A stretch of 43,791 bases of DNA from assembly GCA_014360995.1 (NCBI GenBank), contig JACIWL010000011.1:1-43791 (forward strand), in the 5' to 3' direction. Numbering within the stretch: position 1 is the first letter of the stretch; each line of letters opens with the position of its first letter. The position numbers and the translations under genes were made by a program. This DNA is from Candidatus Bipolaricaulota bacterium. Its GTDB lineage: Bacteria > Bipolaricaulota > Bipolaricaulia > Bipolaricaulales > Bipolaricaulaceae. This document shows, piece by piece, positions 30,644 through 37,499 of this stretch. The notes below the pieces were generated by a model. That model was not told the origin of the DNA, did not search any database, and was given only the letters and a program-made list of their open reading frames with translations.

Positions 30644-33559
30644 CTAAAGGGGCAGGGCCGCTGGGCAAATGGTGCGATAAACACAATACTGACAGGCCGC
30701 GTAAGATGGCCTGGGCTGGAAATCCTCGCGGCGAATGCCCTCTGCCGCCTCCTGAATGGATTCCCAGGCCCGGCGCAACGTCCTCTCCGTGGGCTCAGCC
30801 CGCCCCACCACCACCTCCGGGGTCAAAAACCTGAGTTGCAACTCCTTAGGAAGCTCACCGAACATGCGCTCATAGGCGAGGGTATAGATCGCAAGCTGCA
30901 AAGATTCCTGCACCCGGCGATCCGCCGCCTCCACCTTCACTTCCGAAGTTTTGTAGTCAATTAGAATGGCGCCATCGCGACGCCGATCCACGCGATCCCA
31001 GTAGCCGATTATTTTGACTCCGTTTTCTTCGAAGGCGAAGTACTGCTCTACGAAGGTGGGGCGGGCACCCTCTCTTTCCTCGAACTCGTAGAAGTGGCGG
31101 AGGGCTTCCTGGCCGTGCCGGCGGAGCTCCTCCTCGTGGGCCGCGGAAAGGAAGCCCTCGGATCGCCAGGCCCGCTCAAATATCCCAAGAAGCTCTTCCA
31201 GCGAGATATTCCGCCCCTGCTTTTTGGCAAGATGATAGCTTTGAATGGCCTGGTGCACGGCGTTACCCAAGATCACCGTGGGGTGGAGGCGGACGGGAAC
31301 ACGAAGGACGTGGATGTACTTGTACTTGAGAGGGCAGGTGAGCCAGTCGTCCACTTGGCGGAAGGAGAGCTGAAGCGTGCCCTCCACCCGCGCGGTGGGC
31401 ACGGGAGTGGGCGTCGTCGCGGCGCGGCTGATCCTAAAGAGAGGGGAACTCGCGGCGACCCGCGGCCCCAAATTCTCCTCCCCTAACGCCTCCACCACGA
31501 ACCGGGAGACCTTGGCCGGCCTTTTCCGCGGCTCCTCCCCGGGCAACCGGTAGTCATCGGAGGAGAGGAGGAAAAGGTAACGCTTAGCCCTGGTCATCCC
31601 CACGTAAAAAAGGCGGCGCTGTTCCTCCACGTGGGCCAAGTCCGCAGGGAGATCTTCCAAAACAAGGCCTTTAGGGAGAGAAAACACCGGCCGCTGAATC
31701 CTTCCGGGGAAGAAATCCTCCACAAGGCCGGTGAGAAAGACCGCGGTGAACTCTCGGCCTTTGGCCTGATGAAAGGTCATCACCTGGACGGCATCAACCC
31801 CGGGATCGGCCTCGCCCACCATCGGGTTCCAGCCCAGCTCGCGAAGCTCGTCTACATAGTGCACAAACCACGGGACGCGGTCGTAGCGGGCCACCTCCTC
31901 AAAGCGGCGCACCACCTCCTCGAAGAAGGCGGCGATGTTTTCCAAGGTCCGCTGGGATTGCGGAGAGATCTCTTGGGCCAGCCGGCCCAAAAAACCCGTA
32001 CGCTCAGCGAGAAAATGGTAGAGGACCTGCCCAGTGGGAGAGCTGCGCGCCAGCATCTCGCAGTGTTCCAGATCCTCGAGGACCCGCCGGGCCGTGCCCA
32101 GCCCCTCCGGGGAAAGCTCTCCCCGCTCCACCGCCTCCGCAAGGAGCACGCGCAGCGGCCGGTGCGTGCGTTGGGAAAGAGCGGTAAGATGAGCAAGATC
32201 TGAACTATCCAGGCGATAAATGGGTGATCCTAAAAGGTGGTAAAGGGATTGATCATCCCGGGGGTCGGCCAGCGCACGGAGAAAAGACATGATGAGCTTT
32301 ATCTCCTCCTGGTCGAAGAGGCCAGCTCGGTAGCCACCAGCCAAGGTCCAGGGGACGCCGGCCTCGGAAAGGGCCCGCAGGTACGGCTCCGGCCGGTAGC
32401 GGTTGCGGTAAAGCACGGCCATCTCGCGATAGGGAATGCCCTGGGAAGAGTGAAGCTCCTGAGCTTTTTCCGCTACATATGCCGCCTCTTCCATTACAGT
32501 GGGAAAATGCCGGTGCACCGGATCCAAACCGGGCCCGAACGGAGACCGAAGCTCTTTCGTGATGGAATGGGGGATCTCTCCGCGAATGGATAAGGCCTCC
32601 AAACGGTAGGCATTTTGGCGAATCAGGCGCACCGCGCAATCCAAGATCTTCTGTGTGGAGCGAAAGTTGTGGGTCAACACCACCACCTTGCTTTGGGGAA
32701 AGGCCCGGAGGAAGGCGAGGAGGTTGTCCCAAGGCACACCGCGGAACCCGTAAATAGCCTGGTCATCGTCGCCCACCACGGTCACATTTCCGTGCTTGCC
32801 AAGCAAAGTAACCAGGCGCAACTCCGCCCGGCTTGTGTCTTGAAACTCGTCGGCAAGGACAAAGGGAAAACGTTCATGGTACTCGGAAAGAAGCCCCGGA
32901 TGCGTGAGAAGGAGGTCGACACACCTCAGGATGAGATCGCCAAAATCCACCACGCCCTCTTGGGAAAGGAGTTCCTGATAAGCCCGGTAGACCTCAGCCA
33001 GTTCCCGGTGCAGTTCCCGCTCGTCAGGAGAAAGAGAATCTTGGTTTTTCTCCCACCAGCGCAGGTACTCCTCGGGGGTAATGGCCTCGTCTTTGGCCCG
33101 CTGGATGAGGGAGAGGATAGGGGAAAGGAAAGAAAGGGGCCGGCGGAGGGCCTGAGGACGAAGTTTCCGCAGGGGAAGATCGGTTAGATGGTCCAGCAAG
33201 AACACGCGCTGGTCCCATTCATCGAGGATTTTGAAGTCCGGAGGAAGCCCGGCCAAAGGGGCGTTTTCGCGAAGGATGCGCTCGCAAACGGAGTGGTAGG
33301 TGGCCACCCAAGCATCAAGGGCGGCATAGCGGATCCATTCGAAGGCCCGATCCAACATTTCCTCGGCGGCCTGGTTGGAGAAGGTGAAGACGAGGAGCTG
33401 GCTGGGCCTCTTCACGAAGCCCTGGGCGATGAGGTAGGCGATGCGGCGGGCGATCACCGTCGTCTTCCCCGTTCCTACCCCAGCCAAAACGAGGAGGGGG
33501 CCGGAGCCGTGGGTCACGGCCTCCCGCTGTTCCTCCGTCAGCCCTGCCAAAATCTCCAT
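30644..33559 (-). CDS. UvrD/PcrA-type helicase with C-terminal Fe-S PD-(D/E)XK nuclease domain
   Basis: A 971-residue protein. The N-terminal 650 residues are a superfamily 1A helicase: LTEEQREAVTHGSGPLLVLA with Walker A GVGTGKTT, FTFSNQAAEEML, Walker B ADEFQDTS, VVGDDDQAIYGFRG, VLTHNFRSTQ and VMTFHQAKGREF, RRLFYVGMTRAKRYL. The last 270 residues are a RecB-family nuclease (GNAVHQAIQ, YWDRVDR, LIDYKTSE) with four cysteines placed for a 4Fe-4S cluster: one in LTCPLKYKY and three in CQYCVYRTIC. This resembles single AdnA/AdnB or AddB-like halves and suggests double-strand break processing. It is read from a leaderless promoter. Confidence 0.93.
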   Translation of the reverse strand: MEILAGLTEEQREAVTHGSGPLLVLAGVGTGKTTVIARRIAYLIAQGFVKRPSQLLVFTFSNQAAEEMLDRAFEWIRYAALDAWVATYHSVCERILRENAPLAGLPPDFKILDEWDQRVFLLDHLTDLPLRKLRPQALRRPLSFLSPILSLIQRAKDEAITPEEYLRWWEKNQDSLSPDERELHRELAEVYRAYQELLSQEGVVDFGDLILRCVDLLLTHPGLLSEYHERFPFVLADEFQDTSRAELRLVTLLGKHGNVTVVGDDDQAIYGFRGVPWDNLLAFLRAFPQSKVVVLTHNFRSTQKILDCAVRLIRQNAYRLEALSIRGEIPHSITKELRSPFGPGLDPVHRHFPTVMEEAAYVAEKAQELHSSQGIPYREMAVLYRNRYRPEPYLRALSEAGVPWTLAGGYRAGLFDQEEIKLIMSFLRALADPRDDQSLYHLLGSPIYRLDSSDLAHLTALSQRTHRPLRVLLAEAVERGELSPEGLGTARRVLEDLEHCEMLARSSPTGQVLYHFLAERTGFLGRLAQEISPQSQRTLENIAAFFEEVVRRFEEVARYDRVPWFVHYVDELRELGWNPMVGEADPGVDAVQVMTFHQAKGREFTAVFLTGLVEDFFPGRIQRPVFSLPKGLVLEDLPADLAHVEEQRRLFYVGMTRAKRYLFLLSSDDYRLPGEEPRKRPAKVSRFVVEALGEENLGPRVAASSPLFRISRAATTPTPVPTARVEGTLQLSFRQVDDWLTCPLKYKYIHVLRVPVRLHPTVILGNAVHQAIQSYHLAKKQGRNISLEELLGIFERAWRSEGFLSAAHEEELRRHGQEALRHFYEFEEREGARPTFVEQYFAFEENGVKIIGYWDRVDRRRDGAILIDYKTSEVKVEAADRRVQESLQLAIYTLAYERMFGELPKELQLRFLTPEVVVGRAEPTERTLRRAWESIQEAAEGIRREDFQPRPSYAACQYCVYRTICPAALPL

Positions 33560-33569
33560 TCCCGGAAAG

Positions 33570-33575
33570 AGTTTA
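33570..33575 (-). promoter_or_regulatory. -10 box of the leaderless helicase promoter
   Basis: Minus-strand TAAACT (33575-33570) lies 10 bases before the helicase ATG at 33559, with no clear ribosome site. It is back to back with the promoter of the small exported protein gene. Confidence 0.5.
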
Positions 33576-33608
33576 CCTTCTTCGCTGGCGGGGGAAAGGG
33601 TTTTCTCT

Positions 33609-33614
33609 TATCCT
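33609..33614 (+). promoter_or_regulatory. -10 box of a leaderless promoter for the small exported protein
   Basis: TATCCT (or TTATCC at 33608) lies 6 bases before the ATG at 33621, with no ribosome site between them. The -35 region is not recognisable. Confidence 0.42.
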
Positions 33615-33620
33615 TGAAGT

Positions 33621-34028
33621 ATGCAGCCGTTTCAGCTTTTCTTGCTTTTGGCGCTCCTCGGAACGGTGGTGGTGCTGGGCTATCTCACCGTGACCGATTG
33701 CGCGCAAAGTGAGCTCGTGATTCAACAGGGCGTAGTGGTGGGAAAAACGGTGGGCACGGTGGAGCGGGAACAAACGATTGTCGTGGGCGGATGTCCCCTC
33801 TGCCCCGGCTCCAAGCCCGAAACGCGGGTGGTGCGGGTGAGCGAAGAAGTTTATTATTTGATTGTGGAAGTCGAAGAAAACGGGGCGAAAAAGGTTCAGC
33901 GGATTTTGGTGAGCGAAAAGATCTACCGGGGCACGGAGCCGGGCACAGCGGTGGAGATCCGCTACTTGCGGGGCAAACTTCGGGGGACGATGTGCACGCA
34001 GCCGGAGCTGATTTTCCCGGGGCCCTGA
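33621..34028 (+). CDS. Small exported or membrane-anchored protein, unknown
   Basis: A 135-residue protein with one N-terminal hydrophobic segment (about 6-24; LFLLLALLGTVVVLGYLTV), then an extracytoplasmic beta-rich domain with a cysteine pair CPLCPG (about 58-63), a cysteine at TDCAQ (about 27) and a late cysteine (MCTQPEL). I do not recognise the family. The four cysteines could form disulfides or bind a metal. It stands alone between the divergent helicase and the tRNA-Arg gene, with a promoter directly at its start codon. Coding use (third-base GC, TGA stop) matches neighbours. Confidence 0.7.
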   Translation: MQPFQLFLLLALLGTVVVLGYLTVTDCAQSELVIQQGVVVGKTVGTVEREQTIVVGGCPLCPGSKPETRVVRVSEEVYYLIVEVEENGAKKVQRILVSEKIYRGTEPGTAVEIRYLRGKLRGTMCTQPELIFPGP

Positions 34029-34029
34029 G

Positions 34030-34058
34030 CTGGCACACGCAATTTCGGCACGGTAAGA
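34030..34058 (+). promoter_or_regulatory. Promoter of tRNA-Arg
   Basis: CTGGCA (34030-34035), a 17-base spacer and TAAGAT (34053-34058) end 11 bases before the mature tRNA 5' end. The -35 starts just after the upstream stop codon. Confidence 0.55.
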
Positions 34059-34069
34059 TGGGTTTAGCT

Positions 34070-34143
34070 GCGCCCGTAGCTCAGTAGGACAGAGCGGCCG
34101 CTTCCTAAGCGGCAGGCCGCAGGTTCGAGTCCTGCCGGGCGCA
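34070..34143 (+). tRNA. tRNA-Arg(CCT), CCA not encoded
   Basis: Acceptor GCGCCCG/CGGGCGC with discriminator A; D stem GCTC/GAGC; anticodon stem GCCGC/GCGGC with loop TTCCTAA (anticodon CCT); T arm GCAGG-TTCGAGT-CCTGC. The 3' end is followed by GTTTCTTTTTTCCCC rather than CCA, so CCA must be added, and the T-rich run may end transcription. The tRNA-Pro and tRNA-Ser genes here do encode CCA. Confidence 0.96.
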
Positions 34144-34158
34144 GTTTCTTTTTTCCCC

Positions 34159-34187
34159 TTTACACAAAGCCAACCATAGAGTATAAA
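34159..34187 (+). promoter_or_regulatory. Promoter of the PiT phosphate permease gene
   Basis: TTTACA (34159-34164), 17 bases, TATAAA (34182-34187), then a leader of about 17-20 bases holding a G-rich ribosome site (34202-34208) before the ATG at 34211. Confidence 0.6.
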
Positions 34188-34210
34188 GCCCACCATACAA
34201 AGGGGGGGCG

Positions 34211-35149
34211 ATGTGGGCAGTGCTCCCGGCGTTGTTCATGGGCTGGGCCCTGGGGGCCAACGACGCGGCCAATGTATGTGGCCTGGCCGTGACAGTGGGA
34301 GCCATTCGCTACCGCACCGCGGTGGTCCTCACCGCCCTCTTTGTGGTGTGCGGAGCGGCCTTAGCTGGCTCCGCGGGGATGAGTACCTATGGGGCGCTCG
34401 CCGCTCACAACATGGCCGGGGCGTTCCTCGTGGCCCTCGCCGCTGGGCTTACCGTCACCGTTATGACCTGGCGGGGCCTTCCGGTGTCCACCTCCCAGGC
34501 CGCGGTGGGCGCCATCGTGGGCGTGGCCCTGGCCAGCGGAAAACCCGTGGACTGGAGCGTTTTCGGCCGCATCGCACTCTCCTGGATCACCTCGCCTCTT
34601 GGAGCGCTTGCCATCGCCTATTCTCTTTACCGGTTCCTCACCCCACTTTTTGAGCGCAAGGTCTTTGGGCTTACGGGCTTTGATCAATTCCTGCGCTTCG
34701 GTTTGATTCTAATAGGGGTCTGGGGAGCCTATGCTTTGGGTGCCAACAACGTAGCCAACGTCACCGGCGTCTTCGCTGGAGCAGGAGTGCTTTCCCCGCT
34801 TTTGGCTGGGCTTATTGGCGGAGGAAGCATCGCGCTGGGCGTTCTCACCTACTCCCGGCCGGTGATGGAGACCATCGGACAGAAACTCGTGCAGATCGGC
34901 ACCTGGCCGGCACTTTTGGCTTTAGTGGCCCAGGCCGCTGTTCTTCAGCTTTTCACGGCTATAGGTGTTCCTGTCTCCTCATCCCAGGCCGTGGTGGGGG
35001 CGGTGGTGGGGATCGGGCTGGTGAAGGGGGTGACGGCGGTGAATCTCCGCCAGGTCTTGGCTATTCTTCTTGGCTGGGTTCTGACCCCCGTTTTTGCGGG
35101 AATTTTGGGTTTGGTCCTGTGGTTTAGCTTTGGTCGCTTTTTTGGTTGA
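34211..35149 (+). CDS. pit: PiT-family inorganic phosphate transporter
   Basis: A 312-residue membrane protein with the duplicated PHO4/PiT signature: GANDAANVCG near residue 16 and GANNVANVTG near residue 178, each followed by a SSSQA-like loop (PVSTSQAAVGAIVGVAL; PVSSSQAVVGAVVG). About nine hydrophobic segments. It carries metal-phosphate symport at low affinity. It sits alone between tRNA-Arg and tRNA-Ser; the -35 of the tRNA-Ser promoter overlaps its stop codon. Phosphate uptake fits with the secreted phosphoesterase at 20.5 kb, but the two are 13 kb apart. Confidence 0.93.
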   Translation: MWAVLPALFMGWALGANDAANVCGLAVTVGAIRYRTAVVLTALFVVCGAALAGSAGMSTYGALAAHNMAGAFLVALAAGLTVTVMTWRGLPVSTSQAAVGAIVGVALASGKPVDWSVFGRIALSWITSPLGALAIAYSLYRFLTPLFERKVFGLTGFDQFLRFGLILIGVWGAYALGANNVANVTGVFAGAGVLSPLLAGLIGGGSIALGVLTYSRPVMETIGQKLVQIGTWPALLALVAQAAVLQLFTAIGVPVSSSQAVVGAVVGIGLVKGVTAVNLRQVLAILLGWVLTPVFAGILGLVLWFSFGRFFG

Positions 35150-35174
35150 GGTTTGAGGAGCAAGCTCCTATACT
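35146..35174 (+). promoter_or_regulatory. Promoter of the tRNA-Ser/SRP RNA unit
   Basis: TTGAGG (35146-35151, overlapping the pit stop codon), a 17-base spacer and TATACT (35169-35174) end 9 bases before the tRNA. It is the only promoter visible for the following two RNA genes. Confidence 0.65.
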
Positions 35175-35183
35175 TTTTGTGAC

Positions 35184-35274
35184 GGAGGGGTGGGCGAGCG
35201 GCCGAAACCACCTGCCTGGAGAGCAGGTGCACCCCAAAAGGGTGCCGCGGGTTCAAATCCCGCCCCCTCCGCCA
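35184..35274 (+). tRNA. tRNA-Ser(GGA), CCA encoded
   Basis: A class II tRNA of 91 bases including CCA. Acceptor GGAGGGG/CCCCTCC with discriminator G and CCA; anticodon stem CCTGC/GCAGG with loop CTGGAGA (anticodon GGA); long variable arm GCACCC-CAAAA-GGGTGC; T arm GCGGG-TTCAAAT-CCCGC. The next base after CCA is the first base of the SRP RNA helix. Confidence 0.97.
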
Positions 35275-35549
35275 GGGTCCGTGCAGGGTGGGGGGGTAGC
35301 GGTCCCCTGGTTCCAAAACCCGCTATACGTGGAGCCCATGGGCCCTCCGAGAGGCGGGGTGGCGGAAGCGGCCCGGGAGAGGCGGCGATGACGGCCGAGC
35401 CCCCTGCGACGCAGGCCGGTAAACCCCGCCAGGCCCGGAAGGGAGCAACGGTAAGCCGTAACCTGCGGGTGATAGGGGACCCCTTGGCCCGAGCCTACCG
35501 CCCGGGCGCGCCCGGAGGCCTTGGCCCCGACGGGGGTCCGCACGGACCC
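35275..35549 (+). ncRNA. ffs: Signal recognition particle RNA, large (Alu-containing) type
   Basis: Domain IV is unmistakable: the CCAGGCCCGGAAGGGAGCA core (GGAA tetraloop at 35437-35440, asymmetric loop AGCA at 35444-35447). The ends pair perfectly, GGGTCCGTGC (35275-35284) with GCACGGACCC (35540-35549), giving about 275 bases. The 5' part holds Alu-domain-like GGTAGCGGT (35295-35303) and CCCGCTATA (35319-35327), as in large SRP RNAs of Bacillus or Thermotoga. It guides ribosomes making membrane proteins together with Ffh. It abuts tRNA-Ser with no spacer and ends 5 bases before the convergent PqaA gene stop, leaving no room for a terminator outside that gene. Confidence 0.92.
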
Positions 35550-35554
35550 ACTAT

Positions 35555-36820
35555 TTATGGCCCAACCACCTGAGGCGGCGTGGAGAAAAAGGCCCTCAGC
35601 CCCTCCAATTCAAAAACCACCTCAAAGAAAACCGCTTGATACCCCTGCTTCGCGTCGATCTTCACCTCGCCCTCCCCGGGGCTAAGCCTCGTCTCTTCCC
35701 AGCGGGCTTTCCGGAAATCCCGGGAGGAGCTCTCCGCCCGCCAAAGGGCGACGCTTTTCGCTGGCCAATCCTCGGAAACCCTTATGAAAAGACCATCTTC
35801 AAGGTAGCGATGTTCCACACTTACCTTGGGAAGAGGCTTTCCTTCGGCCACCAAGCGACAAAAGGCGATGATGGTGGGAATAACCCTCGTCCAGTCAAGA
35901 ACGTTATGCCCAGCGTTGGGCACGACCAAAAGCAGTTTCGGTTCGGGAAGACCAGGCCAGTAAAAGTTCACCCCGTCCACCGTCCAATAAGGATCGTTCG
36001 CCCCGAGGATCACCAGTTTGGGCATGGTGTAGGCGTACGCGTAAGAATAAGGATCGACGAGCCACAGAAGCCTTGCGGCCTCCGGAACCCTGCCAAGCTC
36101 TAGCCAAAGACCCCTTTGCGCGTAGTCCGAAAGCATGAACGAAGGTCCTCCATAACACCGCTCCTGGTGGACCATCTGCAGGGGAATGTTCACCATGTCA
36201 AACACGATGGGCACCATCCCCACCGTTTTCTCCGGGGCTGTGGCCGCCGCCAAATACGTGGTCCATCCCCGTTTGGAGGCCCCAATCAAGATGAACCCCC
36301 GCACCGGGATGTTCCAGCGCTCAAGGAAAATCGCCTCCAAGGCCTCCATGGCGGCATGGACGCTCCGCACCATCGGGAAAAGAAGGGGCCAATCCGGCTC
36401 CTTAGTTTCCAAGTATTGGGAAAAGGTGTAGGCGATGAGGGCATCTTCCCGAAGCCCAAAGAGGGGCTGGAAGGGGACGTTATGCAAAAGGGCCACGGGA
36501 AGACGGCTTAGGGAACTTACAGTTGCGCATAGCAACGAATCCCCAGGGCTAGGATCCCCGGAGATGTAAAGGACCACCACGTCCCTCACCATCGGGTCCT
36601 TTGGGGAATAAAGGAACAGACGGTGGCGCCAAGGTATTCCCTTCCATGTTTGGGAAAGCAGCAAGATTTCCAAGGAGTCCAAATTTCCCGTTTCCCCAGC
36701 GTTCTCAATTTGCCAGAAAGCTTTGCCTTTCTGGGCTTGCACGTAGTCGAAAAGCTTCATAGGAGGAAAAGCTAATCCCCAAAAAGCCACAAACACAATG
36801 ACCGCCAAAACACCTTTCAT
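35555..36820 (-). CDS. PhoPQ-activated pathogenicity-related (PqaA-type) secreted hydrolase
   Basis: A 421-residue PhoPQ_related family (PF10142) protein: signal peptide (about 1-17), an alpha/beta-hydrolase core with the nucleophile-elbow-like GASKRGWTTYLAAATAP, VPIVFDMVN, GANDPYWTVDG and NAGHNVLDW. The aspartate and histidine of a possible triad (ANDPYW, NAGHN) are visible. Members are found in many bacteria without PhoPQ; the substrate is unknown. GGAGG precedes the ATG. TATTAT around 36856-36861 on the minus strand may be its -10. Its 3' end nearly touches the convergent SRP RNA. Confidence 0.83.
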   Translation of the reverse strand: MKGVLAVIVFVAFWGLAFPPMKLFDYVQAQKGKAFWQIENAGETGNLDSLEILLLSQTWKGIPWRHRLFLYSPKDPMVRDVVVLYISGDPSPGDSLLCATVSSLSRLPVALLHNVPFQPLFGLREDALIAYTFSQYLETKEPDWPLLFPMVRSVHAAMEALEAIFLERWNIPVRGFILIGASKRGWTTYLAAATAPEKTVGMVPIVFDMVNIPLQMVHQERCYGGPSFMLSDYAQRGLWLELGRVPEAARLLWLVDPYSYAYAYTMPKLVILGANDPYWTVDGVNFYWPGLPEPKLLLVVPNAGHNVLDWTRVIPTIIAFCRLVAEGKPLPKVSVEHRYLEDGLFIRVSEDWPAKSVALWRAESSSRDFRKARWEETRLSPGEGEVKIDAKQGYQAVFFEVVFELEGLRAFFSTPPQVVGP

Positions 36821-36976
36821 CCTTCCTCCCGTCCGTCCCTTACGGGGCCTTGATAATACCTCCCCTCTTGGCCAGAAGGACGAGGATCTCCATCACCGGG
36901 GTTCCATGGGCAGCCATCTCCTAAACGTATTCCCGTAGCGGCACTGGAGAGGTTGGGCTGCGCCTTGTTGGCTATG

Positions 36977-37003
36977 GGCCCGCGCTTCTCCTAGACGCGG
37001 GCC
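36977..37003. repeat. Inverted repeat upstream of the Rrf2-DUF438 operon
   Basis: GGCCCGCG (36977-36984) and CGCGGGCC (36996-37003) form a perfect 8-base inverted repeat with an 11-base loop, 13 bases before the -35 box. No T tract follows on either strand, so an operator or RNA-independent structural role is more likely than termination. The rest of the 36821-37079 gap shows only the promoters noted. Confidence 0.45.
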
Positions 37004-37015
37004 GGCGCGTCCCCC

Positions 37016-37044
37016 TTGATTCCCCGGCCTTGTCCGCTTAAGAT
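37016..37044 (+). promoter_or_regulatory. Promoter of the Rrf2-DUF438 operon
   Basis: TTGATT (37016-37021), a 17-base spacer and TAAGAT (37039-37044). The predicted transcript start near 37051 lies after an in-frame ATG at 37047, which rules that ATG out and supports the start at 37080. Confidence 0.62.
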
Positions 37045-37079
37045 AAATGGACAAAAAAGTCAGAATTTGGGGGATGTTG

Positions 37080-37496
37080 ATGCGCCTGACCCTTTCCACC
37101 AAATACGCCATTTTGGCCTTGGGGGAGCTGGCCCGCCGCGGAAGCTTTGCCTCCGTCCAGGAGATCGCGGACACGATGGAAATCCCCCAGGCCTATCTGG
37201 CTAAGCTCGTCCCCCTTTTGGTGCGGATGGGAATCCTCACAAGCCAGCGCGGCCGCGGCGGCGGCGTCTCCCTGGCCAAGCCCGCGGAAATGATCACCCT
37301 GAAAGAGATCATCGAGGCGGTCGAGGGACCAACCTCCCTCCAGGACTGTCCGTTTGAGCTCTCCCCTTGCCCGGGAAACCCAGGATGTCCCCTCTATCCC
37401 GTCTGGGATCCCTTGCGTGAACGCATCGTGGAATTCCTTTCGCAAACGAGCTTGGCCGAGGTGGTGCAGCGCATCGCTCCCCAAAAAGGAGGCTGA
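37080..37496 (+). CDS. Rrf2-family regulator with three-cysteine cluster (IscR/NsrR-like)
   Basis: A 138-residue Rrf2 regulator: MRLTLSTKYAILALGELARRG, EIADTMEIPQAYLAKLVPLL and a GRGGGVSLAKPAEMITL wing. Three cysteines in QDCPFELSPCPGNPGCPLY stand where IscR, NsrR and RsrR bind an Fe-S cluster, so redox or nitric oxide sensing is likely. The ATG at 37080 gives the family-standard N-terminus; GGGGG (37069-37073) is the ribosome site. It is followed after 3 bases by the hemerythrin-type gene it presumably controls. Confidence 0.9.
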   Translation: MRLTLSTKYAILALGELARRGSFASVQEIADTMEIPQAYLAKLVPLLVRMGILTSQRGRGGGVSLAKPAEMITLKEIIEAVEGPTSLQDCPFELSPCPGNPGCPLYPVWDPLRERIVEFLSQTSLAEVVQRIAPQKGG

Positions 37497-37499
37497 AGG

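Noticed and set aside
35146-35573. Protein-coding readings across the tRNA-Ser and SRP RNA region
   Set aside because: They are explained by highly GC-rich structured RNA; no protein family is recognisable.
36893-37174. Minus-strand 93-codon reading between the PqaA-type gene and the Rrf2 gene
   Set aside because: It overlaps the Rrf2 start on the other strand, has no recognisable domain, and the area is better explained by promoters and an inverted repeat.
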